From an uncultured Erysipelotrichaceae bacterium (GTDB lineage: Bacteria; Bacillota_I; Bacilli_A; RFN20; CAG-826), in the NCBI GenBank assembly GCA_947303755.1, contig CAMYZF010000040.1, positions 1 to 10,185 of the forward strand: 10,185 bases of DNA, in the 5' to 3' direction. Shown here piece after piece: positions 1-6,201 of the stretch. A program made the translations under genes and the position numbers. Position 1 is the stretch's first letter, and each line of letters begins with the position of its first letter. The notes beneath the pieces are model-generated. The model had not been told where the DNA came from, made no database searches, and worked only from the letters and a program-made list of their open reading frames with translations.

Positions 1-1
1 A

Positions 2-55
2 ACTCAAGGTGGTTCAATTAGAATCCATTCGATGCAAGGTAGATTGCGTAAATAA
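2..55 (+). CDS. C-terminal fragment of an unidentified protein
   Basis: An open frame enters from the left edge and ends at TAA (53-55), giving a basic 17-residue tail that ends in MQGRLRK. The stop is followed 3 bases later by a hairpin terminator, which is what the end of a real gene looks like. The tail is too short to assign to a family, and no function is proposed. The reading frame is supported mainly by its position just before the terminator. Confidence 0.55.
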   Translation, partial: TQGGSIRIHSMQGRLRK

Positions 56-58
56 AAG

Positions 59-86
59 AAAAGCTGCGAAACAAATCGCAGCTTTT
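59..86. terminator. Bidirectional intrinsic terminator between convergent genes
   Basis: Bases 59-69 (AAAAGCTGCGA) pair perfectly with 76-86 (TCGCAGCTTTT) around a 6-base AACAAA loop, an 11-bp stem. The A-rich left flank and T-rich right arm give a U-tract in either direction. It lies between the end of the rightward fragment (stop at 53-55) and the end of the leftward lipoprotein operon (stop at 100-102), so it can serve both. Confidence 0.85.
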
Positions 87-99
87 ATTCTCAATAAAA

Positions 100-1446
100 C
101 TATTTCGATAGATGACCGATTATCGATCTATTTCCGTTTGTGGAAATTAGAACAATAAACTCATATTTAGTGTCCTTATCAAGTGTTTTGATTAAATCGT
201 GGTCAGAAATATTTGCGGGGATTAAGGTGCCGTTTGCATTATTGGTGAGATTACGGTAACCCAATCCTTCCATATTTGGTAAATCGGATGTGCAGGTAAA
301 TGCGTAGTTATGATCTTTTTCAAAGACGACTGATTCAAAACTATAAGCATATCCTGCAAATTCTGGGTGAATTTGTTTATAACTATCCGATATTTCTGTA
401 GCGGCATAACCGGTATCAACATAACTTCCAGCGTCATATTCAAAGATTTTTGGAAGATAATTATCGCGGTTAGGATCTACTTCGTGATAGATGAAGGCAT
501 CACCAGAATAAGGCTGAACGCTTTGTGAATATGTAAAACTAGTGGAAATGGTGCTTTGAAGAATAACTTTTGGTTGCTCTAAAACGTTAAGTTCAAAATC
601 GGTACTGATTGAATAAGAAATTGTTTCTGTATATTCAGTACAGGCCCAACCGATACTCTCTAAGTTTTGGAAAACAGTTTTACCTTTGGTTTGTTTTTCT
701 ACTGCGATAACGTTTTCATCTCCTGGAAGAAGGGGGTTAATAATGCGTTTATCTTCTGGGAACAAAGTTTCGGTGTACTCTTCAACGATTTCCGCCTCAG
801 ATTTAAGATAGGCAAACAGCTGTTTGGTATCACTTTCTTCTTGAGGTTTGATCTGATGACCTTCGAATAAAGAGTAGTATGGTTCGGTATTGATATTATT
901 TGAAAAATAATTTGAGATACTATTGGTTTCAACAGCGATTCCGCTCTTAGTGTCTTCGATTGTGACATCAAGATCGTTATCTTTTGTTACTTCGCGTTCA
1001 ATTAGTTCTTGATAACCAGCGTGTTCAGTATCGTCGAAGTCTTTAAACCAATATGATTTTCCGTATTCATTTTTCTCCACAGAACCAGCATTTTCTTTAT
1101 TACCAGAATAAGTAGTGGTGGAAGCTTCTTTGATTAGATATCCAGAATAAATACTGATATCAATTTCATGAGTGTTTTCATAGTATAAGCCAGTCAAAGT
1201 TTCTCTTGGTGGATCAGCGATGATTTTGCCGAAAACATCATAGGTTGGATCGTAAGTAATATTCTTAGAATATTTAAATTGAATCAAGTTTGATTGATTC
1301 TCATAATGTTGACGGTAATAGTTGATCATAATTTTGCCATCAGGATCATCGATGACTTGATACTTACCGGTTTCGTTTTTCTTCGAACAAGCGGTTAAAC
1401 CGATGGTAAGAGGAATGATTAAGAATAACAATTTATTAACTTTCAT
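100..1446 (-). CDS. Lipoprotein B, large surface lipoprotein of unknown function
   Basis: A 448-residue predicted lipoprotein. The N-terminus has two lysines, a hydrophobic stretch (about residues 6-18) and the lipobox LTAC with the lipidated cysteine at residue 20, followed by SKK. It should therefore be exported by Sec, lipidated and anchored on the outer face of the membrane. The rest is hydrophilic, rich in Tyr, Ser, Thr, Asn and Glu, with no further membrane segment, and I recognise no domain. It resembles the upstream lipoprotein A in length and layout: both have an S/G-I-G-W motif at nearly the same place (Trp267 here, Trp270 in A), a G-Y/H-A-Y segment in the last quarter and a beta-like C-terminal tail, so they are probably distant paralogues. 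The ATG start has an AGGAGG (1455-1460) 8 bases upstream. It is the last gene of the tetR operon, ending 13 bases from the terminator. Confidence 0.9.
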   Translation of the reverse strand: MKVNKLLFLIIPLTIGLTACSKKNETGKYQVIDDPDGKIMINYYRQHYENQSNLIQFKYSKNITYDPTYDVFGKIIADPPRETLTGLYYENTHEIDISIYSGYLIKEASTTTYSGNKENAGSVEKNEYGKSYWFKDFDDTEHAGYQELIEREVTKDNDLDVTIEDTKSGIAVETNSISNYFSNNINTEPYYSLFEGHQIKPQEESDTKQLFAYLKSEAEIVEEYTETLFPEDKRIINPLLPGDENVIAVEKQTKGKTVFQNLESIGWACTEYTETISYSISTDFELNVLEQPKVILQSTISTSFTYSQSVQPYSGDAFIYHEVDPNRDNYLPKIFEYDAGSYVDTGYAATEISDSYKQIHPEFAGYAYSFESVVFEKDHNYAFTCTSDLPNMEGLGYRNLTNNANGTLIPANISDHDLIKTLDKDTKYEFIVLISTNGNRSIIGHLSK

Positions 1447-1454
1447 TTTCTTTT

Positions 1455-1461
1455 CCTCCTA
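1455..1461 (-). promoter_or_regulatory. Shine-Dalgarno of lipoprotein B overlapping the stop of lipoprotein A
   Basis: Read leftward the sequence is TAGGAGG, 8 bases before the lipoprotein B ATG. Its first three bases are the TAG stop codon of lipoprotein A (1459-1461). A ribosome ending on lipoprotein A therefore stops on the ribosome binding site of the next gene, which favours coupled re-initiation. Confidence 0.85.
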
Positions 1462-2826
1462 ACCAATAACCGCAACAGTGTAATCAGTGAACACCGTCAT
1501 ATCTGCATTTAAAACAATACGGAATGAGAATCTAGCTTTAGCTTTAACGTAGAACAGACCGCCAAATCCATAATCTCCTTCACGGTATCGAACAATATTG
1601 TTTGGACATTTATTGACTTTGATTTTATCAAATCCCCATTTTCTATAATTGGTTGGATCGGCAGGTGTTCCATCATAAAGCGAATAATAACCAACTTCTA
1701 ATGTCACATCTTTGTAATACGCGTGACCATTGTATGTTTGGTCGGTAAGACGATAATAATCGTCATTGTTATCTAATTCAATCGATGTTCCTTCGTAAGT
1801 TATTACACCCTCATCGACATCAAATTGTGCGATTGACATTTTGATCGTGTTTTCAATTTGATAAGTTGGGATGTTTTCGCTTGGAACGTGATTCACATCG
1901 TATTCGAAAAGAGAAACGCTTTCTGTTTTAGCGATATCGATTGGATTTTCACTAGCTTTGCCATCGGCAGTGGTTAAATACGAAGTTAAGATTCTAGTGG
2001 AAATGTTTCTAACAGTCCAACCAATACCAAGAACTTCATCTTTGTAGAAGTCGATGACGTCTAAACGTTTTGTTTGTTTAACATATGATGTTTCTTGTTT
2101 TGAAGGAGTGATCTTCGATGATTCAATTTCAACTTTAGTTGAAGAATAATAACCAATGATATGCTGACTATCTTTGACGTATGTATTGTTAGACGAATAA
2201 GAAATAGAAACAATTGGTTCTCCCTCTTCATCTTTTGGAGCAGAAGTCTTTTCAATGGTTTTGACTAAATATTGATTCCAATTTGGTCCAATATTAGCGA
2301 CGCTGGAGAAGTGTTCATAACCTTCTTCGGTTCCATAACGGGTGTAAGATACTCCATTGTTACTTGTAGTAACAGAATAAAGGACCGAATAATCGGTATC
2401 TTGTGGTTCACCTTCACGAGCCGGCTTAATGCCGAACCAAGAAATTCTTTTCTCACTTTGATTGCCAGTTGCAGTGTTATCGCCAAAATTAATCAGTGTG
2501 TCTGTGGTGGTGGTTTCATCAACGCAGTTTGAATAATAAAGAATCTCAGAATATTTAGAGGTTTGTTTACTGGTCGCGTATGAGGAAAATGCTCCAGTGT
2601 AGAAATAGGTATCATCGAGGATATCAATATAGTCGATACGAAGGGATGTGGTGTAGGAGAGGTTGTTATACGCTTCGTTAGCGACAAGCTTTGCTTCATT
2701 ATCGGAAATGACTTCCAAATTATCACCGATGGTGAAAGGGTCGTACTCTGGATCTTGCGATTTGCTACAACCCGCCAGAAGCGGCAATGTAAGCGACAAA
2801 ATCATTAATATTTTCTTTGTTTTCAT
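1459..2826 (-). CDS. Lipoprotein A, large surface lipoprotein of unknown function
   Basis: A 455-residue predicted lipoprotein. Residues 1-20 form a classic lipoprotein signal: KTKK, a hydrophobic core, then the lipobox LAGC with Cys20, followed by SKSQD. It should be membrane-anchored outside the cell. The body is polar, rich in Tyr, Thr, Ser and Asp, and has no other membrane segment, which suggests an extracellular beta-rich fold. I recognise no family or catalytic motif. It is likely a distant paralogue of lipoprotein B: similar length, a shared IGW motif (Trp270), an early Y-T/TG-rich segment, an S-W/Y-W-F segment near one third of the length and similar C-terminal strands. Overall identity looks low. 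It lies between the TetR-family regulator and lipoprotein B, with 9-base and 12-base gaps, so it is co-transcribed with both. The start is fixed by AGGAGG (2832-2837) 5 bases upstream of the ATG. Confidence 0.9.
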   Translation of the reverse strand: MKTKKILMILSLTLPLLAGCSKSQDPEYDPFTIGDNLEVISDNEAKLVANEAYNNLSYTTSLRIDYIDILDDTYFYTGAFSSYATSKQTSKYSEILYYSNCVDETTTTDTLINFGDNTATGNQSEKRISWFGIKPAREGEPQDTDYSVLYSVTTSNNGVSYTRYGTEEGYEHFSSVANIGPNWNQYLVKTIEKTSAPKDEEGEPIVSISYSSNNTYVKDSQHIIGYYSSTKVEIESSKITPSKQETSYVKQTKRLDVIDFYKDEVLGIGWTVRNISTRILTSYLTTADGKASENPIDIAKTESVSLFEYDVNHVPSENIPTYQIENTIKMSIAQFDVDEGVITYEGTSIELDNNDDYYRLTDQTYNGHAYYKDVTLEVGYYSLYDGTPADPTNYRKWGFDKIKVNKCPNNIVRYREGDYGFGGLFYVKAKARFSFRIVLNADMTVFTDYTVAVIG

Positions 2827-2831
2827 GTTTT

Positions 2832-2838
2832 CCTCCTA
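2832..2838 (-). promoter_or_regulatory. Shine-Dalgarno of lipoprotein A overlapping the stop of the regulator gene
   Basis: Read leftward the sequence is TAGGAGG, 5 bases before the lipoprotein A ATG. The TAG (2836-2838) is the stop codon of the TetR-family gene. The same arrangement occurs at the next junction of the operon, so the three genes look translationally coupled. Confidence 0.85.
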
Positions 2839-3396
2839 CCTATACTGCGTGTGTCTTAAATTCGAGATAACTAAATCAGTTATAATCGCAACATTTTCTT
2901 CGATGCTACCTTTATCGTAGACAACCCAGTTCATAAATGTTCCAAAAATTCCTGAGACTACGTACTCCACTATTATCTCATTTTTCAAAACCGGTTTTAA
3001 AGATTCTAATATGAAAGTCTTAATCTTTCTTAACTTAAAAGTTAAATAACCGGAGAGATTCTGGTCAGTTAAAATGATGCGATATAACTCGACATGCTCT
3101 CTAACAATTAAAAAGATTTTGTTGATAAGTTCTTTGAGTAATCTTCGGGATTGACGGGCTTTTAAATAGTCCGCCATATTAAAATCCGATAGTTCTTTAG
3201 TGAAGATTTCATCGATCAAAGTTTCAATAATTTGTTCTTTAGAATCATAATGAAGATAAATAGTATTTCTATTGACGTTAGCACGTCTAGCAATATCAAT
3301 TATCTTGATGTTTTCGAAACCTTTTTCTTCTATTAAAGAAATAAACGCGTTTTTAATCGCTTCTTTAGTTTTAATTACTCTAAGATCTTCTTTCAT
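2836..3396 (-). CDS. TetR/AcrR-family transcriptional regulator
   Basis: A 186-residue protein of usual TetR-family length. The N-terminal DNA-binding domain (about residues 8-55) is clear: helix 1 K-T-K-E-A-I-K-N-A-F, the EEKGFENI turn, then the helix-turn-helix IIDIARRANVNRNTIYLHY followed by DSKEQII (Tyr47, His49, Tyr50, Lys53 in the typical positions). The C-terminal part is all-helical and divergent, as expected for a ligand-binding and dimer domain; its style resembles the short Bacillota TetR group. It probably represses its own operon, and it faces the fatty acid kinase genes across 114 bases holding repeated operator-like elements. The ligand cannot be read from sequence; a fatty acid or acyl compound is a guess from the neighbours. 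The ATG at 3394-3396 has no Shine-Dalgarno upstream and the best -10 lies only about 12 bases before it, so the mRNA may be nearly leaderless. Confidence 0.93.
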   Translation of the reverse strand: MKEDLRVIKTKEAIKNAFISLIEEKGFENIKIIDIARRANVNRNTIYLHYDSKEQIIETLIDEIFTKELSDFNMADYLKARQSRRLLKELINKIFLIVREHVELYRIILTDQNLSGYLTFKLRKIKTFILESLKPVLKNEIIVEYVVSGIFGTFMNWVVYDKGSIEENVAIITDLVISNLRHTQYR

Positions 3397-3401
3397 AAGA
3401 T

Positions 3402-3457
3402 AATAGGCATTTTATCATAAATGCACAATAATAGGCAAATGCACAAATCTGCCTATT
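3402..3457. promoter_or_regulatory. Candidate TetR-family operator cluster in the divergent region
   Basis: The octamer AATAGGCA occurs at 3402-3409 and 3430-3437, and in inverted form (TGCCTATT) at 3450-3457. The last two form an inverted repeat with a 12-base centre, and their similarity extends outward with one mismatch. A second element, AAATGCACAA, is repeated directly at 3419-3428 and 3437-3446 (18-base step), and GCATTT (3407-3412) pairs with AAATGC (3419-3424). These elements overlap the predicted -35 and -10 of the regulator gene and touch the -35 of the degV-type gene, where a repressor would act. Binding by the adjacent regulator is inferred from position and symmetry. Confidence 0.65.
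3409..3438 (-). promoter_or_regulatory. Predicted promoter of the tetR-lipoprotein operon
   Basis: Read leftward, TTGCCT (3433-3438) and TAAAAT (3409-3414) are separated by 18 bases. Transcription would start near 3402, about 6 bases before the ATG at 3396, giving a very short leader without a ribosome binding site. Both hexamers lie inside the repeated operator-like elements. The assignment is by eye and the -35 is imperfect. Confidence 0.45.
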
Positions 3458-3483
3458 GTTATATTTTGCGCATATACTAAAAT
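3456..3483 (+). promoter_or_regulatory. Predicted promoter of the degV-fakA operon
   Basis: TTGTTA (3456-3461) and TAAAAT (3478-3483) are separated by 16 bases. An overlapping TATACT (3473-3478) is an alternative -10 with a poorer -35. The -35 abuts the right arm of the AATAGGCA inverted repeat, so a bound repressor would block RNA polymerase. The leader would be about 20 bases and contains AAGGAG at 3497-3502. Confidence 0.45.
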
Positions 3484-3510
3484 CATTGTTGCGAAAAAGG
3501 AGAAACAAAA

Positions 3511-4416
3511 ATGAACAAAATCGCTTTATTCGGTGATTCTACTTGTGATTTAACTCCAGAACTTAGAAAAGCTCGCGACATCGATTATGTCCGTATGCTC
3601 GTCAACTGGAAAGACAAAGACAAGAAGGATCACGAAATCTATGCTTCTTTAGATTGGGAAGTTCTCAGTCCAAAAGAATATTATGACTTAATGAGAAATG
3701 GTGCAGTTATCTTCACCTCCCAAGTCACTGAACAAGAATTCGATGAAAAATTCCTTCCTCACCTCAAAAAGGGTGAAGATATCTTATATATCGCTTGCTC
3801 ATCCGCTTTATCAGCTTCTGGAAATTTAGCAGTTCGCTTAGCGAAAGAAAAATACGCTGCTCAATTCCCAAATTCCCGCATTGTCGTCGTGGATTCACTT
3901 TGCTCCTGCATGGGACAAGGATCTATGATCCTAAGAGCCGCTGATTTACGTGATGCAGGTAAGAGCATCGATGAAATCGCTGAATACATCACTAAAGAAA
4001 GACTTCACTTTAACCAAGCCGCAACCGTTGAAGATTTATCAACCCTTGCCAAACACGGCCGTGTTAAAGCTGCAAAAGCTTTCTTTGGAAATATCTTTGG
4101 TGTTAAACCAATCATCATTTCCGATGGAAGAGGTAATAACTACGCAGTTGAAAAAGCCAAAGGAAGAAGAAACGCTTTAGTTCGACTCGCTGAAATCGTC
4201 AAAGAAAGAGTTATTAAACCAGAAGATCAAATCTGTTATGTTTCACACGCTGATGCTAAACCAGAAGATGTGGAACTAGTGGTTTCCAAAATCAAAGAAA
4301 TTGGCTTCAAAGATGTTGTCGTTGGTAACCTTGGACCAATCATCTCTGCCTCCTGCGGACCTGCTACCTTCGGTATTTATTACTACGGTCAAGAAGAAAC
4401 CAGGATTGGTGAATAA
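3511..4416 (+). CDS. DegV/FakB-family fatty-acid-binding protein
   Basis: A 301-residue cytoplasmic DegV-family protein. Members bind one long-chain fatty acid in a tunnel; FakB members present it to the kinase FakA and carry the acyl-phosphate product to membrane acyltransfer enzymes. Visible family motifs in order: DSTCDL near the N-terminus, FTSQVT (Thr69-Ser70) of the ligand site, CSSALSASG (96-104) matching the fatty-acid carboxylate loop, VDSLCSCMGQG, the EDLSTLAKHGRV block followed by a G-VKP-I segment, SHADAKPEDVE, and a C-terminal GP-containing strand before the end. The family usually has a His two residues before that final GP (G-A-H-x-G-P-G), but here it reads SASCGPA, with Ser281 at the His position. 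That may alter the ligand or its handling. The fakA-type gene follows after 2 bases, which supports a FakB role. AAGGAG lies 8 bases before the ATG. Confidence 0.9.
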   Translation: MNKIALFGDSTCDLTPELRKARDIDYVRMLVNWKDKDKKDHEIYASLDWEVLSPKEYYDLMRNGAVIFTSQVTEQEFDEKFLPHLKKGEDILYIACSSALSASGNLAVRLAKEKYAAQFPNSRIVVVDSLCSCMGQGSMILRAADLRDAGKSIDEIAEYITKERLHFNQAATVEDLSTLAKHGRVKAAKAFFGNIFGVKPIIISDGRGNNYAVEKAKGRRNALVRLAEIVKERVIKPEDQICYVSHADAKPEDVELVVSKIKEIGFKDVVVGNLGPIISASCGPATFGIYYYGQEETRIGE

Positions 4417-4418
4417 TC

Positions 4419-6092
4419 ATGATTTTGAACAAATTAAATGGTGAACAATTTAAAGAATTAGTTACTAATGGTGCCAGAAATCTTCGTTTAAATATCGAAG
4501 AAGTTGACTCCCTTAACGTTTTCCCTGTCCCCGATGGGGACACCGGAACCAACATGACTAGAACCATTGAAGGCGGTATCGATGCTGTCAAATCAATGAA
4601 CGAAAAGAATCTAGGCGTGTTAGGAAAAGCGTTATCTAAAGGCATGCTTTTAGGCGCGAGAGGAAACTCTGGTGTTATTCTTTCGCAAATCTTCCGTGGT
4701 ATTTGCCGTGGATTTGAAGGCAAAGAAGAAGTCAACGCTCTAGAACTTGCTGAAGCCTATAAGATTGGTGTTAAGCAAGCTTATGGTGCGGTTGTCACAC
4801 CAGTTGAAGGAACTATTCTTACCGTCTTCAGAGAGGCGACCGAATCTGCCTCCAAGATTGTTACAAAAGATTCTACAATCAACGAATTCTTTGAAGAACA
4901 CTTAAAACAAGCAAGCATTTCTTTAAAGAAAACCATCGATTTATTACCCGTCTTAAAAGAAGCTGGAGTCATTGACTCTGGTGGTGCTGGTTATGTTTAT
5001 ATCGTCAAAGGTATTGTCAAATATCTTGATGGTGAAAAGATCGAACAAGAATTATCTTCAACCTCTGATAATAAACAAGAAGCTGCCCCAATCGATTTCT
5101 CAGCCTTTGGAGCGGACGATATTCTTCAATTCGGTTACTGCACTGAATTTATTCTCCGACTTCAAAATTCCAAAGTTAATGTCGAGGAATTCGATGTTCA
5201 AACTATCATCGATAATTTGAATGAAGAAGATATCGCTGGTGATTCTATCGTTGCCTTAAAAGACGGAGACGTCATTAAAGTGCACGTGCACACCAAGGAA
5301 CCAGGCTTAGTGCTCCATAAAATGCGTAAGTATGGTGAATTCTTAACCACTAAGATTGAGAATATGGCCTTACAACACAATGAGAATCTTTCCGAAGAAG
5401 AACATTCTCAAAAGAAGATGGAACACAAGAAATACGCCATCGTCGCAGTTGCTCAAGGAGCAGGTATCAAAGAACAATTCGAAGCTTTCGGGGTTGATGT
5501 GGTGGTCTCTGGCAATCAGACTATGAACCCATCCACTGAAGACTTCATCAGAGCCTTCAAACAAGTTGATGCAGACAATATTATTGTCTTCCCAAATAAT
5601 AAGAACATTATTATGGCCGCCAAACAAGCTGCCCAATTATACAAGGGCGCGAATGTGAAAATTGCACCAAGCAATTCTATCCCACAATGTTATAGCGCAC
5701 TCACGATGTTAGACTTCTCCAGTGATGATTTAACTCTCATCATGGGTAACTTTAATGAAGCAATTAGAAATGTTGTAACTGTTGAAATTACCACAGCGAT
5801 TAGATCTACACGTGTCCATGGTGTTATCATTCACAAGAATGACCATATGGGTATCGTTAATGGCAAAATCGTCTTCTCTGGCAGAATGAAAAACAGAATC
5901 GTCTATGATGTCCTTCGTAAAATCAAAGACATCAAAGATAAACAAGTCGTTACCATAATTTATGGTAAAGACGTCACTGAAGACGAAAAAGTTAAAAATA
6001 TGCAGATGCTTAAAGCCCGATTCCCGTACCTTGAATTTGGCGCAATCGATGGTGGACAAGCCGTCTACAAATACTTGATCGCCGTTGAATAA
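4419..6092 (+). CDS. fakA: Fatty acid kinase catalytic subunit, FakA-type (DAK2/DhaL domain)
   Basis: A 557-residue protein close to the length of known FakA (about 550). FakA phosphorylates fatty acids held by FakB using ATP, giving acyl-phosphate for phospholipid synthesis; it is cytoplasmic. The N-terminal DhaL-type kinase domain (about 1-200) has the metal/nucleotide motif NVFPVPDGDTGTNM (Asp39, Asp41, Asn45), the GARGNSGVILSQ loop and VIDSGGAGYV. The middle domain keeps YCTEF (Cys241) and VHVHT (His289, His291), which correspond to the Cys/His/His set reported as essential in the Staphylococcus aureus enzyme (from memory). The C-terminal third (from about 336) is the DegV-like domain typical of full-length FakA. 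It begins 2 bases after the degV-type stop, so the pair is co-transcribed and probably coupled. Its start-proximal site is a weak AGG-type sequence inside the end of the upstream gene. Nothing appears truncated. The usual yloU and recG neighbours are absent here. Confidence 0.93.
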   Translation: MILNKLNGEQFKELVTNGARNLRLNIEEVDSLNVFPVPDGDTGTNMTRTIEGGIDAVKSMNEKNLGVLGKALSKGMLLGARGNSGVILSQIFRGICRGFEGKEEVNALELAEAYKIGVKQAYGAVVTPVEGTILTVFREATESASKIVTKDSTINEFFEEHLKQASISLKKTIDLLPVLKEAGVIDSGGAGYVYIVKGIVKYLDGEKIEQELSSTSDNKQEAAPIDFSAFGADDILQFGYCTEFILRLQNSKVNVEEFDVQTIIDNLNEEDIAGDSIVALKDGDVIKVHVHTKEPGLVLHKMRKYGEFLTTKIENMALQHNENLSEEEHSQKKMEHKKYAIVAVAQGAGIKEQFEAFGVDVVVSGNQTMNPSTEDFIRAFKQVDADNIIVFPNNKNIIMAAKQAAQLYKGANVKIAPSNSIPQCYSALTMLDFSSDDLTLIMGNFNEAIRNVVTVEITTAIRSTRVHGVIIHKNDHMGIVNGKIVFSGRMKNRIVYDVLRKIKDIKDKQVVTIIYGKDVTEDEKVKNMQMLKARFPYLEFGAIDGGQAVYKYLIAVE

Positions 6093-6099
6093 AACAAAT

Positions 6100-6140
6100 A
6101 CCAACCATAAAGCAATTTAAAAAATATGGTTGGTTTTTTT
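6100..6140 (+). terminator. Intrinsic terminator of the degV-fakA operon
   Basis: ACCAACCATA (6100-6109) pairs perfectly with TATGGTTGGT (6125-6134) around a 15-base A-rich loop, followed by six more T residues. It starts 7 bases after the fakA stop codon and separates the kinase operon from the lipoprotein-ABC operon. Confidence 0.85.
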
Positions 6141-6162
6141 ATTCTTATATGGACGCATAGTG

Positions 6163-6168
6163 TATAAT
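6163..6168 (+). promoter_or_regulatory. -10 box of the lipoprotein-ABC transporter operon
   Basis: A perfect TATAAT lies 33 bases before the lipoprotein C start and just beyond the fakA terminator. The best -35 position (about 6139-6145) is only a T-rich, poor match. Transcription should begin near 6175, leaving a leader of roughly 27 bases with AAAGGA at 6188-6193. Confidence 0.65.
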
Positions 6169-6201
6169 AGACACGTACAAACTAGGCAAAGGATTTACAT
6201 T

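Noticed and set aside
4364..4735. 123-residue minus-strand open frame across the degV-fakA junction
   Set aside because: It is antisense to conserved catalytic motifs of FakA and has no family features.
5280..5291. Perfect 12-base palindrome GTGCACGTGCAC
   Set aside because: It encodes the conserved VHVH of FakA, so the repeat follows from the protein motif.
5730..6104. 124-residue open frame on the minus strand inside fakA
   Set aside because: It is fully antisense to a well-supported kinase gene, has no ribosome binding site, and its hydrophobic composition reflects the opposite strand of fakA codons.
6160..6174. GTGT/ACAC inverted repeat around the TATAAT
   Set aside because: The arms are only 4 bases, which is expected by chance in AT-rich sequence, and no second copy was seen.
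6130..6201. Upstream extension of lipoprotein C to a TTG start
   Set aside because: The extension lies inside the fakA terminator and before the TATAAT, and it would place 24 residues ahead of a well-formed lipoprotein signal.
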